Notes: generated by a model from the sequence alone, not told the origin. 64,000 nt of DNA from Streptomyces diacarni (GCF_003323715.1 NZ_QOIN01000066.1:62001-126000), one strand, 5' to 3'. Positions 41,978-50,547 are shown, counted from the stretch's first letter. Numbers and translations: made by a program.

Positions 41978-42023
41978 CATGCATGCCGGCGATCACTTCG
42001 AGCCAAGTGGTTGCCCGAGGCAC

Positions 42024-42036
42024 CTAACGGTGTTAG
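42024..42036. promoter_or_regulatory. CTAAC-GGT-GTTAG palindrome upstream of P450
   Basis: A perfect 5-3-5 inverted repeat 38-50 bp before the P450 start. A related site, CTAACGGTTAG, lies at 48264-48274 before another TetR gene. It is a likely TetR operator. Confidence 0.55.
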
Positions 42037-42073
42037 CAAGAGAGGACGCGATCCCTCTGCCGTGGAGGCATGC

Positions 42074-43303
42074 ATGACGGAGACAGTGGCGGACACCGCA
42101 GCCGGACTGCCCGGATATCCTTCACCCAGGGCGGCCGGGTGCCCCTTCGACCCCCCGCCGGCCCTTCGCCCCCCGCACGCGGACCGACCCGTCTCCCGCG
42201 TGCGACTCTGGGACGGCACGCAGCCGTGGCTGATCACCCGTCACGCAGACCTGCGCACACTGCTGAACGATCCACGGGTCAGCGCCGACTCCACCCGCGA
42301 CGGCTATCCGCATAGGTCCGCCTCGATGCAGGGCAGCGACCCGGCCACCCAGACCTTCTTGAGCATGGACGATCCGGAGCACGCCCGGCTGCGCCGGATG
42401 GTGACGTCCCCCTTCGCCATCAGGAAGATGGAGGCCCTGCGGCCGTCCATCCAAAAGATCGTCGACGACCTGATCGACGCGATGCTCGCGGGCCCCCGGC
42501 CGGTCGACCTCGTCGAGGCGTTCGCGCTTCCCGTCCCCAGCCTCGTCATCTGCGCGCTGCTCGGCGTGCCGTACGAGAAGCACGACTTCTTCCAGCGCAA
42601 CACCAGGGTCATCGTCCGCCGCACCTCCAGCCCCGAGGAGGTGGCGGCGGCGAACACGGCGCTCGTCGACTACATGGACGACCTCCTCGGTGACAAGCTC
42701 GCCCACCCCGCCGACGACCTCCTGTCCACACTTGCCACCGAACGCGTCGCCACCGGCGAGATGACCCGGCGCGAAGCCGCCCGCATGGGCAACCTCCTGC
42801 TCGCCGCGGGCCACGAGACCACCGCGAACATGATCGCTCTGGGCACCGTCGCGCTGCTGCGGAACCCCGACCAACTCGCCCGGCTACGGGACACCGAGGA
42901 CCCCAAAGCCGTCGCGGGCGCGGTCGAGGAACTCCTCCGCTACCTGAACATCACCCACTCCGGGCGCCGCCGCGTGGCGCTGGAGGACATCGAGATCGGT
43001 GGCGAGACCATCCGCGCCGGTGAAGGCCTCATCTTCGCCAACGACATCGCCAACCGGGACCCGGACGCCTTTCCCGGGCCCGACCGGCTCGACCTCAGCC
43101 GGGACGCCCGCCGCCACGTCGCCTTCGGCTACGGCGTGCACCAGTGCCTCGGCCAGCCGCTCGCCCGCGTCGAGCTCCAGGTGGTCTACAGCACGCTGTA
43201 CCGCCGCATCCCCACCCTGGCGCTGGACACCCCGTTCGAACAGCTTGAGTTCAAACACGACGGCCTCGTCTACGGCGTCTACAAGCTCCCCGTCACCTGG
43301 TAA
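42074..43303 (+). CDS. Cytochrome P450
   Basis: A 409-residue soluble bacterial P450. The I-helix oxygen-binding motif is AAGHETTANM, the K-helix ExxR is EELLRYLN, and the heme-binding loop is FGYGVHQCLGQPLAR with the ligand cysteine at C358. SMDDPEHARLRRMVTSPF and the N-terminal proline-rich region are typical of the CYP105/107 type. The ATG has GGAGG 7 bases upstream. It is followed by a [3Fe-4S] ferredoxin and a ferredoxin reductase, so the complete electron-transfer chain is encoded together. It hydroxylates or epoxidises an unknown small molecule; no biosynthetic gene cluster surrounds it, which fits a catabolic or detoxifying role controlled by TetR. Confidence 0.95.
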   Translation: MTETVADTAAGLPGYPSPRAAGCPFDPPPALRPPHADRPVSRVRLWDGTQPWLITRHADLRTLLNDPRVSADSTRDGYPHRSASMQGSDPATQTFLSMDDPEHARLRRMVTSPFAIRKMEALRPSIQKIVDDLIDAMLAGPRPVDLVEAFALPVPSLVICALLGVPYEKHDFFQRNTRVIVRRTSSPEEVAAANTALVDYMDDLLGDKLAHPADDLLSTLATERVATGEMTRREAARMGNLLLAAGHETTANMIALGTVALLRNPDQLARLRDTEDPKAVAGAVEELLRYLNITHSGRRRVALEDIEIGGETIRAGEGLIFANDIANRDPDAFPGPDRLDLSRDARRHVAFGYGVHQCLGQPLARVELQVVYSTLYRRIPTLALDTPFEQLEFKHDGLVYGVYKLPVTW

Positions 43304-43339
43304 CCCTTCGCCGCCCTCGACGAAAGAAGCGAGAAACCC

Positions 43340-43534
43340 ATGCGCGTGGAAGTCGACCAGCCCAAGTGCGTCGCGTCCGGGCAGTGCGTCCTGGCGGCCC
43401 CCGACGTCTTCGACCAGGACGACGACGGCATCGTCGTGACCTTGAACGACCGTCCGGACACCGGCCTGCACGACGACGTGCGGGAAGCGGCGGCGCTCTG
43501 CCCGGCCGCCGTCATCAGCCTGGTGGAGAAGTGA
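43340..43534 (+). CDS. [3Fe-4S] ferredoxin
   Basis: A 64-residue ferredoxin of the SoyB type. Cluster cysteines are C10 and C16 (PKCVASGQCVLAAPDVF) and C54 before proline (ALCPAAVIS), the three-cysteine pattern of a [3Fe-4S] cluster. The acidic surface (DQDDDG) suits docking to the P450 and its reductase. It begins 36 bases after the P450 stop, and its stop overlaps the GTG start of the reductase gene by four bases, so the three are one transcript and the last two are translationally coupled. Confidence 0.93.
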   Translation: MRVEVDQPKCVASGQCVLAAPDVFDQDDDGIVVTLNDRPDTGLHDDVREAAALCPAAVISLVEK

Positions 43535-44748
43535 CACCCTCGCCGCCGCTGCGACGCGTCGTCATCGCAGGGGCCTCGGCGGCCGGATTGTCCGCCGCCG
43601 AGACCGTGCGCCGAGAGGGGTTCGCCGGCACGGTCACCCTCGTCGGCCAGGAGCGGCACCTCCCCTACGACCGGCCGCCGCTGTCCAAACAGGTGCTGAC
43701 CGGAACCTGGCCCGCCGAACGCACGGCACTGCGCACAGCGGACGACTTGAAGGCCCTCGGCATCGACCTGCGGCTCGGCACGGCCGCGGCCGCTCTGTCG
43801 CCCACTGCCCGCACGGTCACCCTGGCCGACGGCACGGACCTCGGCTACGACGCGCTGATCATCGCCACGGGGGTCAGCCCGCGGCGGTTGCCGTGGTGCG
43901 GCACTCCGGGCGTGCACGTGCTCCGCGACCTGCAGGACGCCCTCGCCCTGCGGCAACGGCTTGCCGCGGGACGGCGGTTGGTCGTGGTCGGCGCAGGGTT
44001 CCTCGGCTCAGAGGTCGCCTCGGCCGCCCGCTCACTCGATGTGGACGTGACCCTCGTCGAACCGGCCGCCGTCCCCCTCGCACACGCCGTCGGACACCAA
44101 GTCGGCGCCCACCTGGCCGAGGTGCACCGAGACCACGGGGTCGACCTGCGTCTCGGTACGCAGGTCGCGGACATCGCTGCCGGGGCCGGCCGGGTCACCG
44201 GGGTCCGGTTGACGGACGGGACACTGCTCCCGGCGGACGACGTGCTCGTCGCCGTCGGGTCCGAACCCAACACCGCGTGGCTGCGGGGGAGCGGACTGCG
44301 GCTGTCCGACGGGGTGGTGTGCGACGCGTACAGCGCCGCCGCCCCCGGGGTGTACGCGGCAGGCGACGTGGCCCGCTGGCACCACCCGCTGTTCGACACC
44401 TGTCTGCGCGTCGAGCACCGCACCAACGCCGCCGAGCAGGGCATGGCCGTGGCACGCAATCTGCTGCGCCCCGAGCAGGCGAAGCCGTTCACCCCGGTCC
44501 CGTACTTCTGGTCGGACCAGCACGGCAGGAAGATCCAGGCCTACGGCCACCTGCGCGGCCACGGCGAGGCGCGGGTGGTGGAGGGCGATCCGGCCGACGG
44601 CCGCTTCCTCGTCCTCTACCGGACCGGCCGCACCCTCACCGGCGCGCTCGCCGTGGGCATGCCCCCGAAGGCACTCCGCCGGTGGCGAGCCGCCATCGCC
44701 GCCGGAACCGACTGGCACACACTCACCACGGACTCACTCGTCGCCTGA
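43531..44748 (+). CDS. FAD-dependent ferredoxin reductase
   Basis: A 405-residue NAD(P)H:ferredoxin oxidoreductase of the putidaredoxin-reductase type. FAD-binding motif VVIAGASAAGLSAAETVR is at the N-terminus, LPYDRPPLSKQVL follows, the NAD(P) fold is RRLVVVGAGFLGSEVASAA, and the second FAD motif is GVYAAGDVARW. The C-terminal reductase domain contains PYFWSDQHGRKIQAYG. It passes electrons from NAD(P)H to the adjacent ferredoxin for the P450. GTG 43531 overlaps the ferredoxin stop. A perfect 18-bp hairpin follows. Confidence 0.93.
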   Translation: MTPSPPLRRVVIAGASAAGLSAAETVRREGFAGTVTLVGQERHLPYDRPPLSKQVLTGTWPAERTALRTADDLKALGIDLRLGTAAAALSPTARTVTLADGTDLGYDALIIATGVSPRRLPWCGTPGVHVLRDLQDALALRQRLAAGRRLVVVGAGFLGSEVASAARSLDVDVTLVEPAAVPLAHAVGHQVGAHLAEVHRDHGVDLRLGTQVADIAAGAGRVTGVRLTDGTLLPADDVLVAVGSEPNTAWLRGSGLRLSDGVVCDAYSAAAPGVYAAGDVARWHHPLFDTCLRVEHRTNAAEQGMAVARNLLRPEQAKPFTPVPYFWSDQHGRKIQAYGHLRGHGEARVVEGDPADGRFLVLYRTGRTLTGALAVGMPPKALRRWRAAIAAGTDWHTLTTDSLVA

Positions 44749-44750
44749 CC

Positions 44751-44794
44751 AAGAGCGCTGCCGTGACCGTGTGAGCGGTCACGGCAGCGCTCTT
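44751..44794. terminator. Strong bidirectional terminator with 18-bp perfect stem
   Basis: AAGAGCGCTGCCGTGACC (44751-44768) pairs perfectly with 44777-44794 around an 8-base loop. It separates the P450 operon from the convergent TOPRIM gene. AA at the left and TT at the right give it weak U-tract character on both strands. Confidence 0.85.
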
Positions 44795-44817
44795 CGAGCA
44801 GGTCACAGGACCGCGGG

Positions 44818-45435
44818 TCACAGGCTGTCGAGCAGGCCGCCAAGGGGAGCCGGAACCTGCTCGGGGCCGAGCGCCTCGACGAGGAGGCGGCCGTAGCGGA
44901 TCTTGCGGCCCTTCCTGGTGCCGAGGAACCGCCGCAACTGCTGCTCCCGGGGCCGGTCGCGGTGCGCGGGTTGGTGCAGGAAGGTCTGCCAGGCGCGGAG
45001 GTCGCCCTCGCCCCGGACGATCTCCTCGACCCGCGCCGTTCCCATCGCGCGGATCAGCTCGTCCTCCAGGTCGGCCGCGCACACGAAAACGTCCCCGTGC
45101 GGTGCCCGCGCCCGCGCGAAGGCACGGTCGAAGAAACCCCGCTCGCGCTCGTCGCACAGTCCCGCCAGGCGTAGGCCGAGACCGGGCGGCCCGAGGAGCT
45201 CGGCATAGCGGCCGACACTCATCGCCCCGCCCATCGGCACGACGCACACGCCCTCGGCGGACAGGTCCCGACCGTGCCGTACGGCCAGTGTCTCGACGGC
45301 CGCGAGATCACTCAGCCCTTCCAGCAGCACCGCCGTACGCACACCGAGCCGCAGAGCCCCGTCACTTGCCGGCCCGCCGGGTCCGCCGCTCGCCCAGTCA
45401 CCGACCGCGTCCCGGAACGCCCCCATCCGTGTCAT
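44818..45435 (-). CDS. Stand-alone TOPRIM-domain protein (OLD-nuclease-like)
   Basis: A 205-residue protein. The TOPRIM fold is indicated by RTAVLLEGLSDLAAVETLA, which holds the conserved glutamate of the E(G)xSD motif, VVPMGGAMSVGRYAELL, and an acidic LAGLCDERERGFF that stands in the DxD position. This matches the C-terminal OLD_TOPRIM part of OLD-family endonucleases, without their ATPase half. The start is uncertain: ATG 45435, ATG 45426 and GTG 45450 are in frame and none has a strong ribosome binding site. It may be a nuclease or DNA-repair accessory protein. It is separated from neighbours by the P450 terminator. Confidence 0.7.
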   Translation of the reverse strand: MTRMGAFRDAVGDWASGGPGGPASDGALRLGVRTAVLLEGLSDLAAVETLAVRHGRDLSAEGVCVVPMGGAMSVGRYAELLGPPGLGLRLAGLCDERERGFFDRAFARARAPHGDVFVCAADLEDELIRAMGTARVEEIVRGEGDLRAWQTFLHQPAHRDRPREQQLRRFLGTRKGRKIRYGRLLVEALGPEQVPAPLGGLLDSL

Positions 45436-45475
45436 GGCACGAGTCTGCACCCGCTCAGGGGCCGGCGGCAGAGGG

Positions 45476-46345
45476 TCAGGTGCGGCGCGCGGCCCAGACG
45501 GCGCGTTCGGTGCGTACTGCGAGGTCGTCGCGGTGCAGGATGCTGTGCGGGCTGTCGGTGTCGAGGAGCCGGTCGAGTGCGGCGAGGTCCTCGCCGGCGA
45601 GCGACTCGGCGGCAGTGCCGCGCACGCGTTGCAGGCTGCCGAGCGCGTACCGGCCGACCGCTTCGCTGCGGGCGCCCTCGATGTGTACGGACACGGTGCG
45701 TTCGCCCTCGACCGTGAATCCGGCGGCGACCAGCATCGGACCCCAGTCGGCGCCGCGGTGGGGCACGTGTTCGGCGTGGAAGCGGTCGCTCGCGGTGTGG
45801 CACCGCTCTTCCAGGCCTGGCCGGTCCTCGGGGGCGTCCTCGGGCAGGAAGCGGGGGAATCCGGCCAGCTCGACGACGGCGAACAGACCGCCGGGCGCGA
45901 GCATGCCGTGGACGGTGCTCAGGGCGCGGTCGGGGTGGGCCATGTGGTGCATCGAGGCGGACGCCCACACCAGGTCGGGTGAGCCGAGGTCGGGCCAGTC
46001 AAAGTCGTCGAGATCCGCTTGGACGGTGCGCACGTGCTCCTCCACGCCGCGTGCGCACGCTTTGCCGCGCAGCTGCTCGAGGTGGGCGGTGGATGTGTCG
46101 ACGGCGGTGACGTGTGCCTCTGGGAAGCGGTCGAGCAGGGCGAAGGTGCCCGCCCCCGTGCCGCAGCCCAGATCCACGATCCGGCGTGGGCTCGTCTTGA
46201 GCGGGAGCCATGTGGTGATGGAGGCGGTGTGTTCGGCGAGAACCTCGGCGTCCAGATCGAGGAGCTCGGCCTGGTCGCCGAGCTCGTGCGCCTGGTGCGG
46301 GCCGTGGGTGTCGTGGTGGGGGGTGTGCGAGTGCTGGGAAGTCAT
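45476..46345 (-). CDS. SAM-dependent class I methyltransferase
   Basis: A 289-residue class I methyltransferase. Motif I is RRIVDLGCGTGAGTFALLDRF, motif II VTAVDTSTAHLEQL, motif IV WPDLGSPDLVWASASMHHM, and a PGGLFAVVEL segment follows. The N-terminal 25 residues are His-rich. The target is unknown; small molecules are most likely. I use ATG 46345 because the frame upstream is uncharacteristic. It lies in the same direction as the XRE-cupin gene, about 150 bases downstream of it, so the two may be co-transcribed. Confidence 0.85.
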   Translation of the reverse strand: MTSQHSHTPHHDTHGPHQAHELGDQAELLDLDAEVLAEHTASITTWLPLKTSPRRIVDLGCGTGAGTFALLDRFPEAHVTAVDTSTAHLEQLRGKACARGVEEHVRTVQADLDDFDWPDLGSPDLVWASASMHHMAHPDRALSTVHGMLAPGGLFAVVELAGFPRFLPEDAPEDRPGLEERCHTASDRFHAEHVPHRGADWGPMLVAAGFTVEGERTVSVHIEGARSEAVGRYALGSLQRVRGTAAESLAGEDLAALDRLLDTDSPHSILHRDDLAVRTERAVWAARRT

Positions 46346-46502
46346 AGCGCCACAGTAGGTCGGGCATGCGTCAGGGGCACACTCTCTTGCGTATATGGCA
46401 AGGTGAGGGACGTGTGCGCTGCCTGTCGGGCAAGAGGCCACCCGTCATGCGCGCAAGAGGCCGCCCGTCAGGGACGTGGGCCGTCACTCGCGGCTCGCGC
46501 TC

Positions 46503-47099
46503 TCACGCGTGGCTGCCGGTGTCGCCGTCGCCGCCGTCCGGTTGGTGGCCGCGGCGGGCGTCGCGGTCGAAGATGCCGAGGATCTCGCACGGTCCGCTCT
46601 CGGCGGCGCCGATCGCGTGCGGCATCATCGTGGGGAACTCGGCAGCCTGGTGGGTTTCGACGCGGAAGCGGTGGTGGCCGAGCATGAGGATCGCGGTGCC
46701 TGACAGGACGACCATCCACTCGTGGCCGGGGTGGGCGCGCATGCGCGAGGGGTCGTCGGGCGGCGGCTCGGTCATGCGCTGCAGCAGGACACTCACGCCG
46801 GGGTCGCTCTTGACGGACCAGCGCATCCGGTCGTGAGCGCCGTCGATCATCGGGCTGGTCACGACGTCGTCGGCGGCGGTCTCGACGAGCTGGTCGAGTG
46901 TGGTGTCCAGCGCGCGGGCGAGGGTCACGAGCTGGTCCAGGGCGAGCCGGCGCCGGCCGTTCTCGATGCGGCTCAGCGAGGACTGGCTGAGGTTGGCGCG
47001 GCCGGCCAGCTCTTCCAGGGACCAGCCCTGCGCGACGCGCAGCGCGCGGATCCGCTTGCGGACGAGGCTCTCCAGACCGACGTCGTCGTCTTGCGTCAT
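46503..47099 (-). CDS. XRE-family regulator with cupin domain
   Basis: A 198-residue regulator: an N-terminal HTH_3 domain (RIRALRVAQGWSLEELAGRA, SQSSLSRIENGRRRLALDQL) followed by a C-terminal cupin (GHEWMVVLSGTAILMLG, RVETHQAAEFPTMMPHAIG). XRE-cupin regulators sense small molecules and control neighbouring metabolic genes. ATG 47099 is the conservative start; ATG 47111, four codons earlier, overlaps the palindrome AGCATATGCT (47107-47116), a possible autoregulatory site. Downstream in the same direction is a methyltransferase gene. Confidence 0.88.
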   Translation of the reverse strand: MTQDDDVGLESLVRKRIRALRVAQGWSLEELAGRANLSQSSLSRIENGRRRLALDQLVTLARALDTTLDQLVETAADDVVTSPMIDGAHDRMRWSVKSDPGVSVLLQRMTEPPPDDPSRMRAHPGHEWMVVLSGTAILMLGHHRFRVETHQAAEFPTMMPHAIGAAESGPCEILGIFDRDARRGHQPDGGDGDTGSHA

Positions 47100-47184
47100 G
47101 AGCAGCAGCATATGCTTTCTACGCAACCCAGGATCGGCTCGTGTATGGCTTCCCCCGCTGGGACCTCCGGTCGTCGTCCGTGGC

Positions 47185-47214
47185 CTTCCCCCGCCGCCCC
47201 GGCGGCGGGGGAAG
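47185..47214 (-). terminator. Terminator after the quinone-oxidoreductase-like gene
   Basis: CTTCCCCCGCCGCC (47185-47198) pairs perfectly with 47201-47214, a 14-bp stem with a minimal loop, 140-170 bases beyond the oxidoreductase stop on the minus strand. It would stop read-through into the XRE gene. The rest of this 254-bp gap has only degenerate CCGGA-containing repeats near 47291-47352. Confidence 0.6.
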
Positions 47215-47353
47215 TGCGAGCACGCCCAGGGCCCCGCCCACACCCGGGAGTCACCACGTCGGCGGCCGCCACACGGGCAGCCACGTCGCGCCGGAACCTG
47301 AAGGCCGTGTGTCGAACCGGACCTGAAGGCGGCGTGCCGGACCGGAAGTCGGC

Positions 47354-48247
47354 TCAGACGAGCACGACTCGGCGTCCGCGCGTGTGGCCGGCCTGGCTGT
47401 CGGTGTGCGCCGCCGCGGCCTCGGCGAGCGTGTACGACTTCTCGACCGGGATGTGGAGCTTCCCCCGTGCGATCAGGTCGGCGGCCTCGGCGAGCGCGTC
47501 CGGCACGCTTCCGGCCACGCCGGAGAAGCGGACGCCGAGCTCCGGCGCGGCCAGGTCGGCGATCGTGAGCACCTTGTGGGGGTCCCCGGTCAGGTCGACG
47601 AGTTCGCGGATCACGCCGGAGCCCGCCAGATCGAGAGCCGCGTCGACCCGGCCGAGTTCCCGCACCCGCTCGATCCAGCCCTCGCCGTACGTCGTGGCGA
47701 GGGCGCCCAGGCCGCGCAGGTAGTCCTGGTTCGCGACACCGGCCGTGCCGATCACCGTGATGCCGCGGTCGCGGGCGACCTGCAGTACCGCGGATCCGAC
47801 ACCTCCGGACGCGCCGCTGACCAGCAGCGTCTGCCCGGGCCGCACGCCGACCTCGCGGATGACGCGCAGGGCCGTCTCCATCACGGAGGGGTATCCGGCG
47901 GCCTCCTCGAACGTCAGTCCCTCGGGCATCCGGGCCCAGGCCGACAGGACGGCGAACTCGGCGTAGGTGCTCGAACCCTCGCCGAAGACGTGGTCTCCGA
48001 CCTCGATCCCCTCGACGCCCTCGCCGACCTCGTCCACCACCCCGGACGCGTCCAGCCCGACTCCGGCCGGCAGCTCGGTCGGATGAGCCTTGAGGATCTG
48101 CCCTTCGCGGACCCTCCAGTCGACGGGGTTCACGCCTGCCGCCCGCACCGCGATGCGTATCCGGCCGGGGCCCGCGTGGGGCTCTTCGCTGTCGATGAGC
48201 CGCAGTACGTCGGGGCCGCCGAATTCGGCGAAGCTCACTTTCTTCAT
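47354..48247 (-). CDS. Zinc-independent MDR oxidoreductase (quinone reductase-like)
   Basis: A 297-residue medium-chain dehydrogenase/reductase of the quinone oxidoreductase type. Landmarks are VSFAEFGGPDVLRLIDSEEP, VRAAGVNPVDWRVREG, PAGVGLDASGVVDEVGEGV, and the NADPH-binding motif LVSGASGGVGSAVLQVAR. The zinc-ligand cysteines of alcohol dehydrogenases are absent. Such enzymes reduce quinones, enones or reactive aldehydes using NADPH. It is divergent from a TetR gene across 69 bases with two palindromes, a classic repressor-enzyme arrangement in which the toxic substrate relieves repression. Confidence 0.9.
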   Translation of the reverse strand: MKKVSFAEFGGPDVLRLIDSEEPHAGPGRIRIAVRAAGVNPVDWRVREGQILKAHPTELPAGVGLDASGVVDEVGEGVEGIEVGDHVFGEGSSTYAEFAVLSAWARMPEGLTFEEAAGYPSVMETALRVIREVGVRPGQTLLVSGASGGVGSAVLQVARDRGITVIGTAGVANQDYLRGLGALATTYGEGWIERVRELGRVDAALDLAGSGVIRELVDLTGDPHKVLTIADLAAPELGVRFSGVAGSVPDALAEAADLIARGKLHIPVEKSYTLAEAAAAHTDSQAGHTRGRRVVLV

Positions 48248-48263
48248 GCCGTGACCGTAACAC

Positions 48264-48310
48264 TAACGGTTAGCTCTTTGAAACGAGTACGGGTTCGTAC
48301 CTGCTAGCGT
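48264..48310. promoter_or_regulatory. TetR operators and overlapping promoters between the oxidoreductase and TetR genes
   Basis: Two perfect inverted repeats lie here: CTAAC-G-GTTAG (48264-48274) and GTACG-GGTT-CGTAC (48288-48301). TAGCGT at 48305-48310 is a probable -10 for the TetR gene only 6 bases before its ATG, suggesting a leaderless mRNA; TTGAAA at 48279-48284 is a distant -35. The TetR protein would repress both directions. Confidence 0.55.
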
Positions 48311-48316
48311 GAGCGC

Positions 48317-48895
48317 ATGACCGTGCCGACCGGACGACGCGAGCGCAAGAAGGCCGCGACCCGTAAGAAGATCGCCGATGTCGCCCTGCGGCTCTTCCTG
48401 GACCGCGGATACGACGCGGTCGGTATCCGTGACGTCGCCGCGGAGGCCGACGTGGCCGTCACCACGCTCTTCTCCCACTTCGGCTCGAAAGAGGCCCTGG
48501 TGTTCGCGCAGGACGAGGGCTTCGAGCAGCGCCTCACGCAGGCGGTCGCCGACCGGGCGCCGCGCGAGCCGCTCATCCCGGCGCTGCGCCGCGAGGTCCG
48601 GGCCCTGGTGCGTCACTGCACGGCGGAAGGCGCCGCGCCGGTCTGGCACATGATCGAGGAGTCGCGAGCTCTGCGGGAGTACGAGGAGTCGATGCGGCTG
48701 CGCCACGCGGAGTCGCTGGCCGCCGCCATCGCCGCCGCCCCCGATCTGACACGGACCGTGACGGTCTGCCGCACCATCGCGCGGTTCGTGATCGACGCCT
48801 ACGCGCTGGCCCGGGAAGCCGCAGAGCCGGACGCCGCGGTGGACGAGATCTTCCGGATGATCGAGGCGGCCTGGGAGGCCACCCGCCCTGCGTGA
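48317..48895 (+). CDS. TetR-family regulator divergent from the oxidoreductase
   Basis: A 192-residue TetR regulator. The DNA-binding domain reads RKKIADVALRLFLDRGYDAV then IRDVAAEADVAVTTLFSHFGSKEALVF (about residues 15-60). The C-terminal domain (PVWHMIEESRALREYEESM, VCRTIARFVIDAYALAREA) is typical of one-component redox/toxin sensors. ATG 48317 lies 6 bases after a -10-like TAGCGT, so translation may start on a leaderless message. It probably represses itself and the divergent quinone-reductase-like gene. Confidence 0.9.
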   Translation: MTVPTGRRERKKAATRKKIADVALRLFLDRGYDAVGIRDVAAEADVAVTTLFSHFGSKEALVFAQDEGFEQRLTQAVADRAPREPLIPALRREVRALVRHCTAEGAAPVWHMIEESRALREYEESMRLRHAESLAAAIAAAPDLTRTVTVCRTIARFVIDAYALAREAAEPDAAVDEIFRMIEAAWEATRPA

Positions 48896-48973
48896 GGGGC
48901 TTTGTCCTCGTGGGCTCGGGAGCCGCGACGGAAGCCGCGGCGAACCCCGCTCCGTGCACCCGTCGGCCTCACC

Positions 48974-50425
48974 TCAGTGGCGCGGGTGTTGCCCCGCCCA
49001 CACGACGGGCGTACGGCCGAGCCATGGGCTCGCCTGTTCGAGTTGCCCGGCCAGGCGGAAGAGGCGGTCTTCGCGACCGTAACCGGCGGCGAACTGCATG
49101 CCGATCGGAAGCCCCGTACGTTCGTCCGAGGTCACGGGCACGGACATGGCGGGCGTGCCCGCGACGTTGAACGGCATGCTGAAGGGCGAGCGGTCGTTGA
49201 GGCGGCCGATCCAGCCGTGGCCGTCCAGCGCGTCCCCGCCCTCGGTGTAGCCGCCCAGGGGGAGGGGAAGCTCCGGCAGGGTCGGGGTGAGCAGGACGTC
49301 GTAAGCGGCGAAGTACCGAGCCAGGCTCCGCGCGACCCGGTTGCGGACCGCGAGGGCCGCGGCGAACTGGACACCGCTGACGCGCTGTCCGTAGCGGTGT
49401 CCCGCGAGGGTCGCCGGTTCGAGGGTCGAGGAGTCGACGGGCCGGTCGAAGGCGGCAGCCAGGGCGTCGACATCGGCCGCGAGGTTCGCCGCCATCAACC
49501 GGGCGTTGGCCAGGACGAACTCCTCCCAGTCCGCGCCCAGCTCGACCTCGGCCTCCGCCACCCGGTGGCCGAGGTCTTCGAGCAGAGCCACGGTGCGCGT
49601 GAGGGCGTCGGCCACGGGGGCGGTGGTGCGGCGTCCGCCCCACGCTCGGGGGAGGACGCCGATGCGCAGCGAGCCCGGAGGGCGGGTGACTTCTTCGGCG
49701 TACGGCCGTGACGGTTGCTGGGCGAAGTAGGGGTCGCCGGGTTCGGGTCCGCGGATCAGGTCGAGCAGCGCGGCGCTGTCCCGTACCGTGCGGCTGACGC
49801 TTCCGTGTGCGGCCAGGCCGTTGAAGACCTCGTCGGCGCCTGGGCCCATGGACACTCGGCCGCGGGTGGGCTTCAGCCCGAAGAGGCCGTTGTACGCGGC
49901 GGGTATGCGCAGCGACCCCGCGGCGTCGGTGGCGTGTGCCAGCGGGACCACGCCGGCAGCGACCGCCGCGCCCGCGCCTCCGCTGGATCCGCCCGCGCTC
50001 CGCCGCGGGTCCCACGGGTTGCGCGTCGGGCCGTGCAGCGCGGGTTCCGTCGTGATGCTGTAGGCCAACTCCGGCGTCGCGGTACGACCGAGCGTCACGA
50101 GGCCGGCGTGCCGGAAGCGCGCCATCAGGAAGGAGTCGGCCTCCGCGACGTTGCCCGCCGCGAGTCGGCTGCCCAACTCCGTGCGCCTCCCGGCCATGGA
50201 GACTCCGATGTCCTTGATCAGGAAGGGGACTCCGGCCAGCGGTGTGCTGCCGGGGCGAGGCGCGTCGTCGGCCTGCCACATCTCCACGACGGCGTTGATC
50301 CGCGGCTCGACCCTCCGCGCGGCCTCGCGTGCGGCTGCCTCCAGTTCGGCGGGGGCCACCTCACCGCGGGCCACCAGCTCCGCGAGCCCCACCGCGTCGA
50401 AGGTCACGTACTCGGACACTCTCAT
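48974..50425 (-). CDS. Amidase-signature family hydrolase
   Basis: A 483-residue amidase-signature enzyme. The Ser-cisSer-Lys triad is visible: lysine in [11 protein letters not shown], the serine cluster in [20 protein letters not shown], and [20 protein letters not shown], where the usual GGS is AGS. The C-terminal region has [17 protein letters not shown] and [11 protein letters not shown]. It hydrolyses an amide or similar bond; the substrate is unknown. GGGAG precedes the ATG. It is divergent from a TetR gene across 122 bases filled with ACGATACC repeats. Confidence 0.92.
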   Translation of the reverse strand: MRVSEYVTFDAVGLAELVARGEVAPAELEAAAREAARRVEPRINAVVEMWQADDAPRPGSTPLAGVPFLIKDIGVSMAGRRTELGSRLAAGNVAEADSFLMARFRHAGLVTLGRTATPELAYSITTEPALHGPTRNPWDPRRSAGGSSGGAGAAVAAGVVPLAHATDAAGSLRIPAAYNGLFGLKPTRGRVSMGPGADEVFNGLAAHGSVSRTVRDSAALLDLIRGPEPGDPYFAQQPSRPYAEEVTRPPGSLRIGVLPRAWGGRRTTAPVADALTRTVALLEDLGHRVAEAEVELGADWEEFVLANARLMAANLAADVDALAAAFDRPVDSSTLEPATLAGHRYGQRVSGVQFAAALAVRNRVARSLARYFAAYDVLLTPTLPELPLPLGGYTEGGDALDGHGWIGRLNDRSPFSMPFNVAGTPAMSVPVTSDERTGLPIGMQFAAGYGREDRLFRLAGQLEQASPWLGRTPVVWAGQHPRH

Positions 50426-50446
50426 TCGTCTCTCCCAGCGATCGGA

Positions 50447-50507
50447 ACGATACCGATGAGCACCATACGATACCGAACGGTACCGCTCGGAACGCACTGG
50501 TATCGTA
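50447..50507. promoter_or_regulatory. ACGATACCGA repeat cluster between amidase and TetR
   Basis: ACGATACCGA occurs at 50447-50456 and 50467-50476, a variant ACGGTACCGC at 50477-50486, and the core in reverse as GGTATCGTA at 50499-50507, the exact complement of TACGATACC at 50466-50474. A further inverted repeat ATCGG-N7-CCGAT spans 50441-50457. The cluster fills the divergent promoter region and is probably bound by the TetR protein in several dimers. Confidence 0.6.
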
Positions 50508-50547
50508 GTGTCAGAAGAGGAACCCGACCGGACGTCACGGAGCAGTC

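Noticed and set aside
46387-46401. TTGC-N7-GCAA inverted repeat upstream of the methyltransferase
   Set aside because: Short arms and no second copy; may be chance in a promoter region.
47291-47352. Degenerate CCGGA(A)CCTGAAGG repeats downstream of the oxidoreductase
   Set aside because: Copies differ in length and sequence and have no regular period; probably chance or an old duplication.
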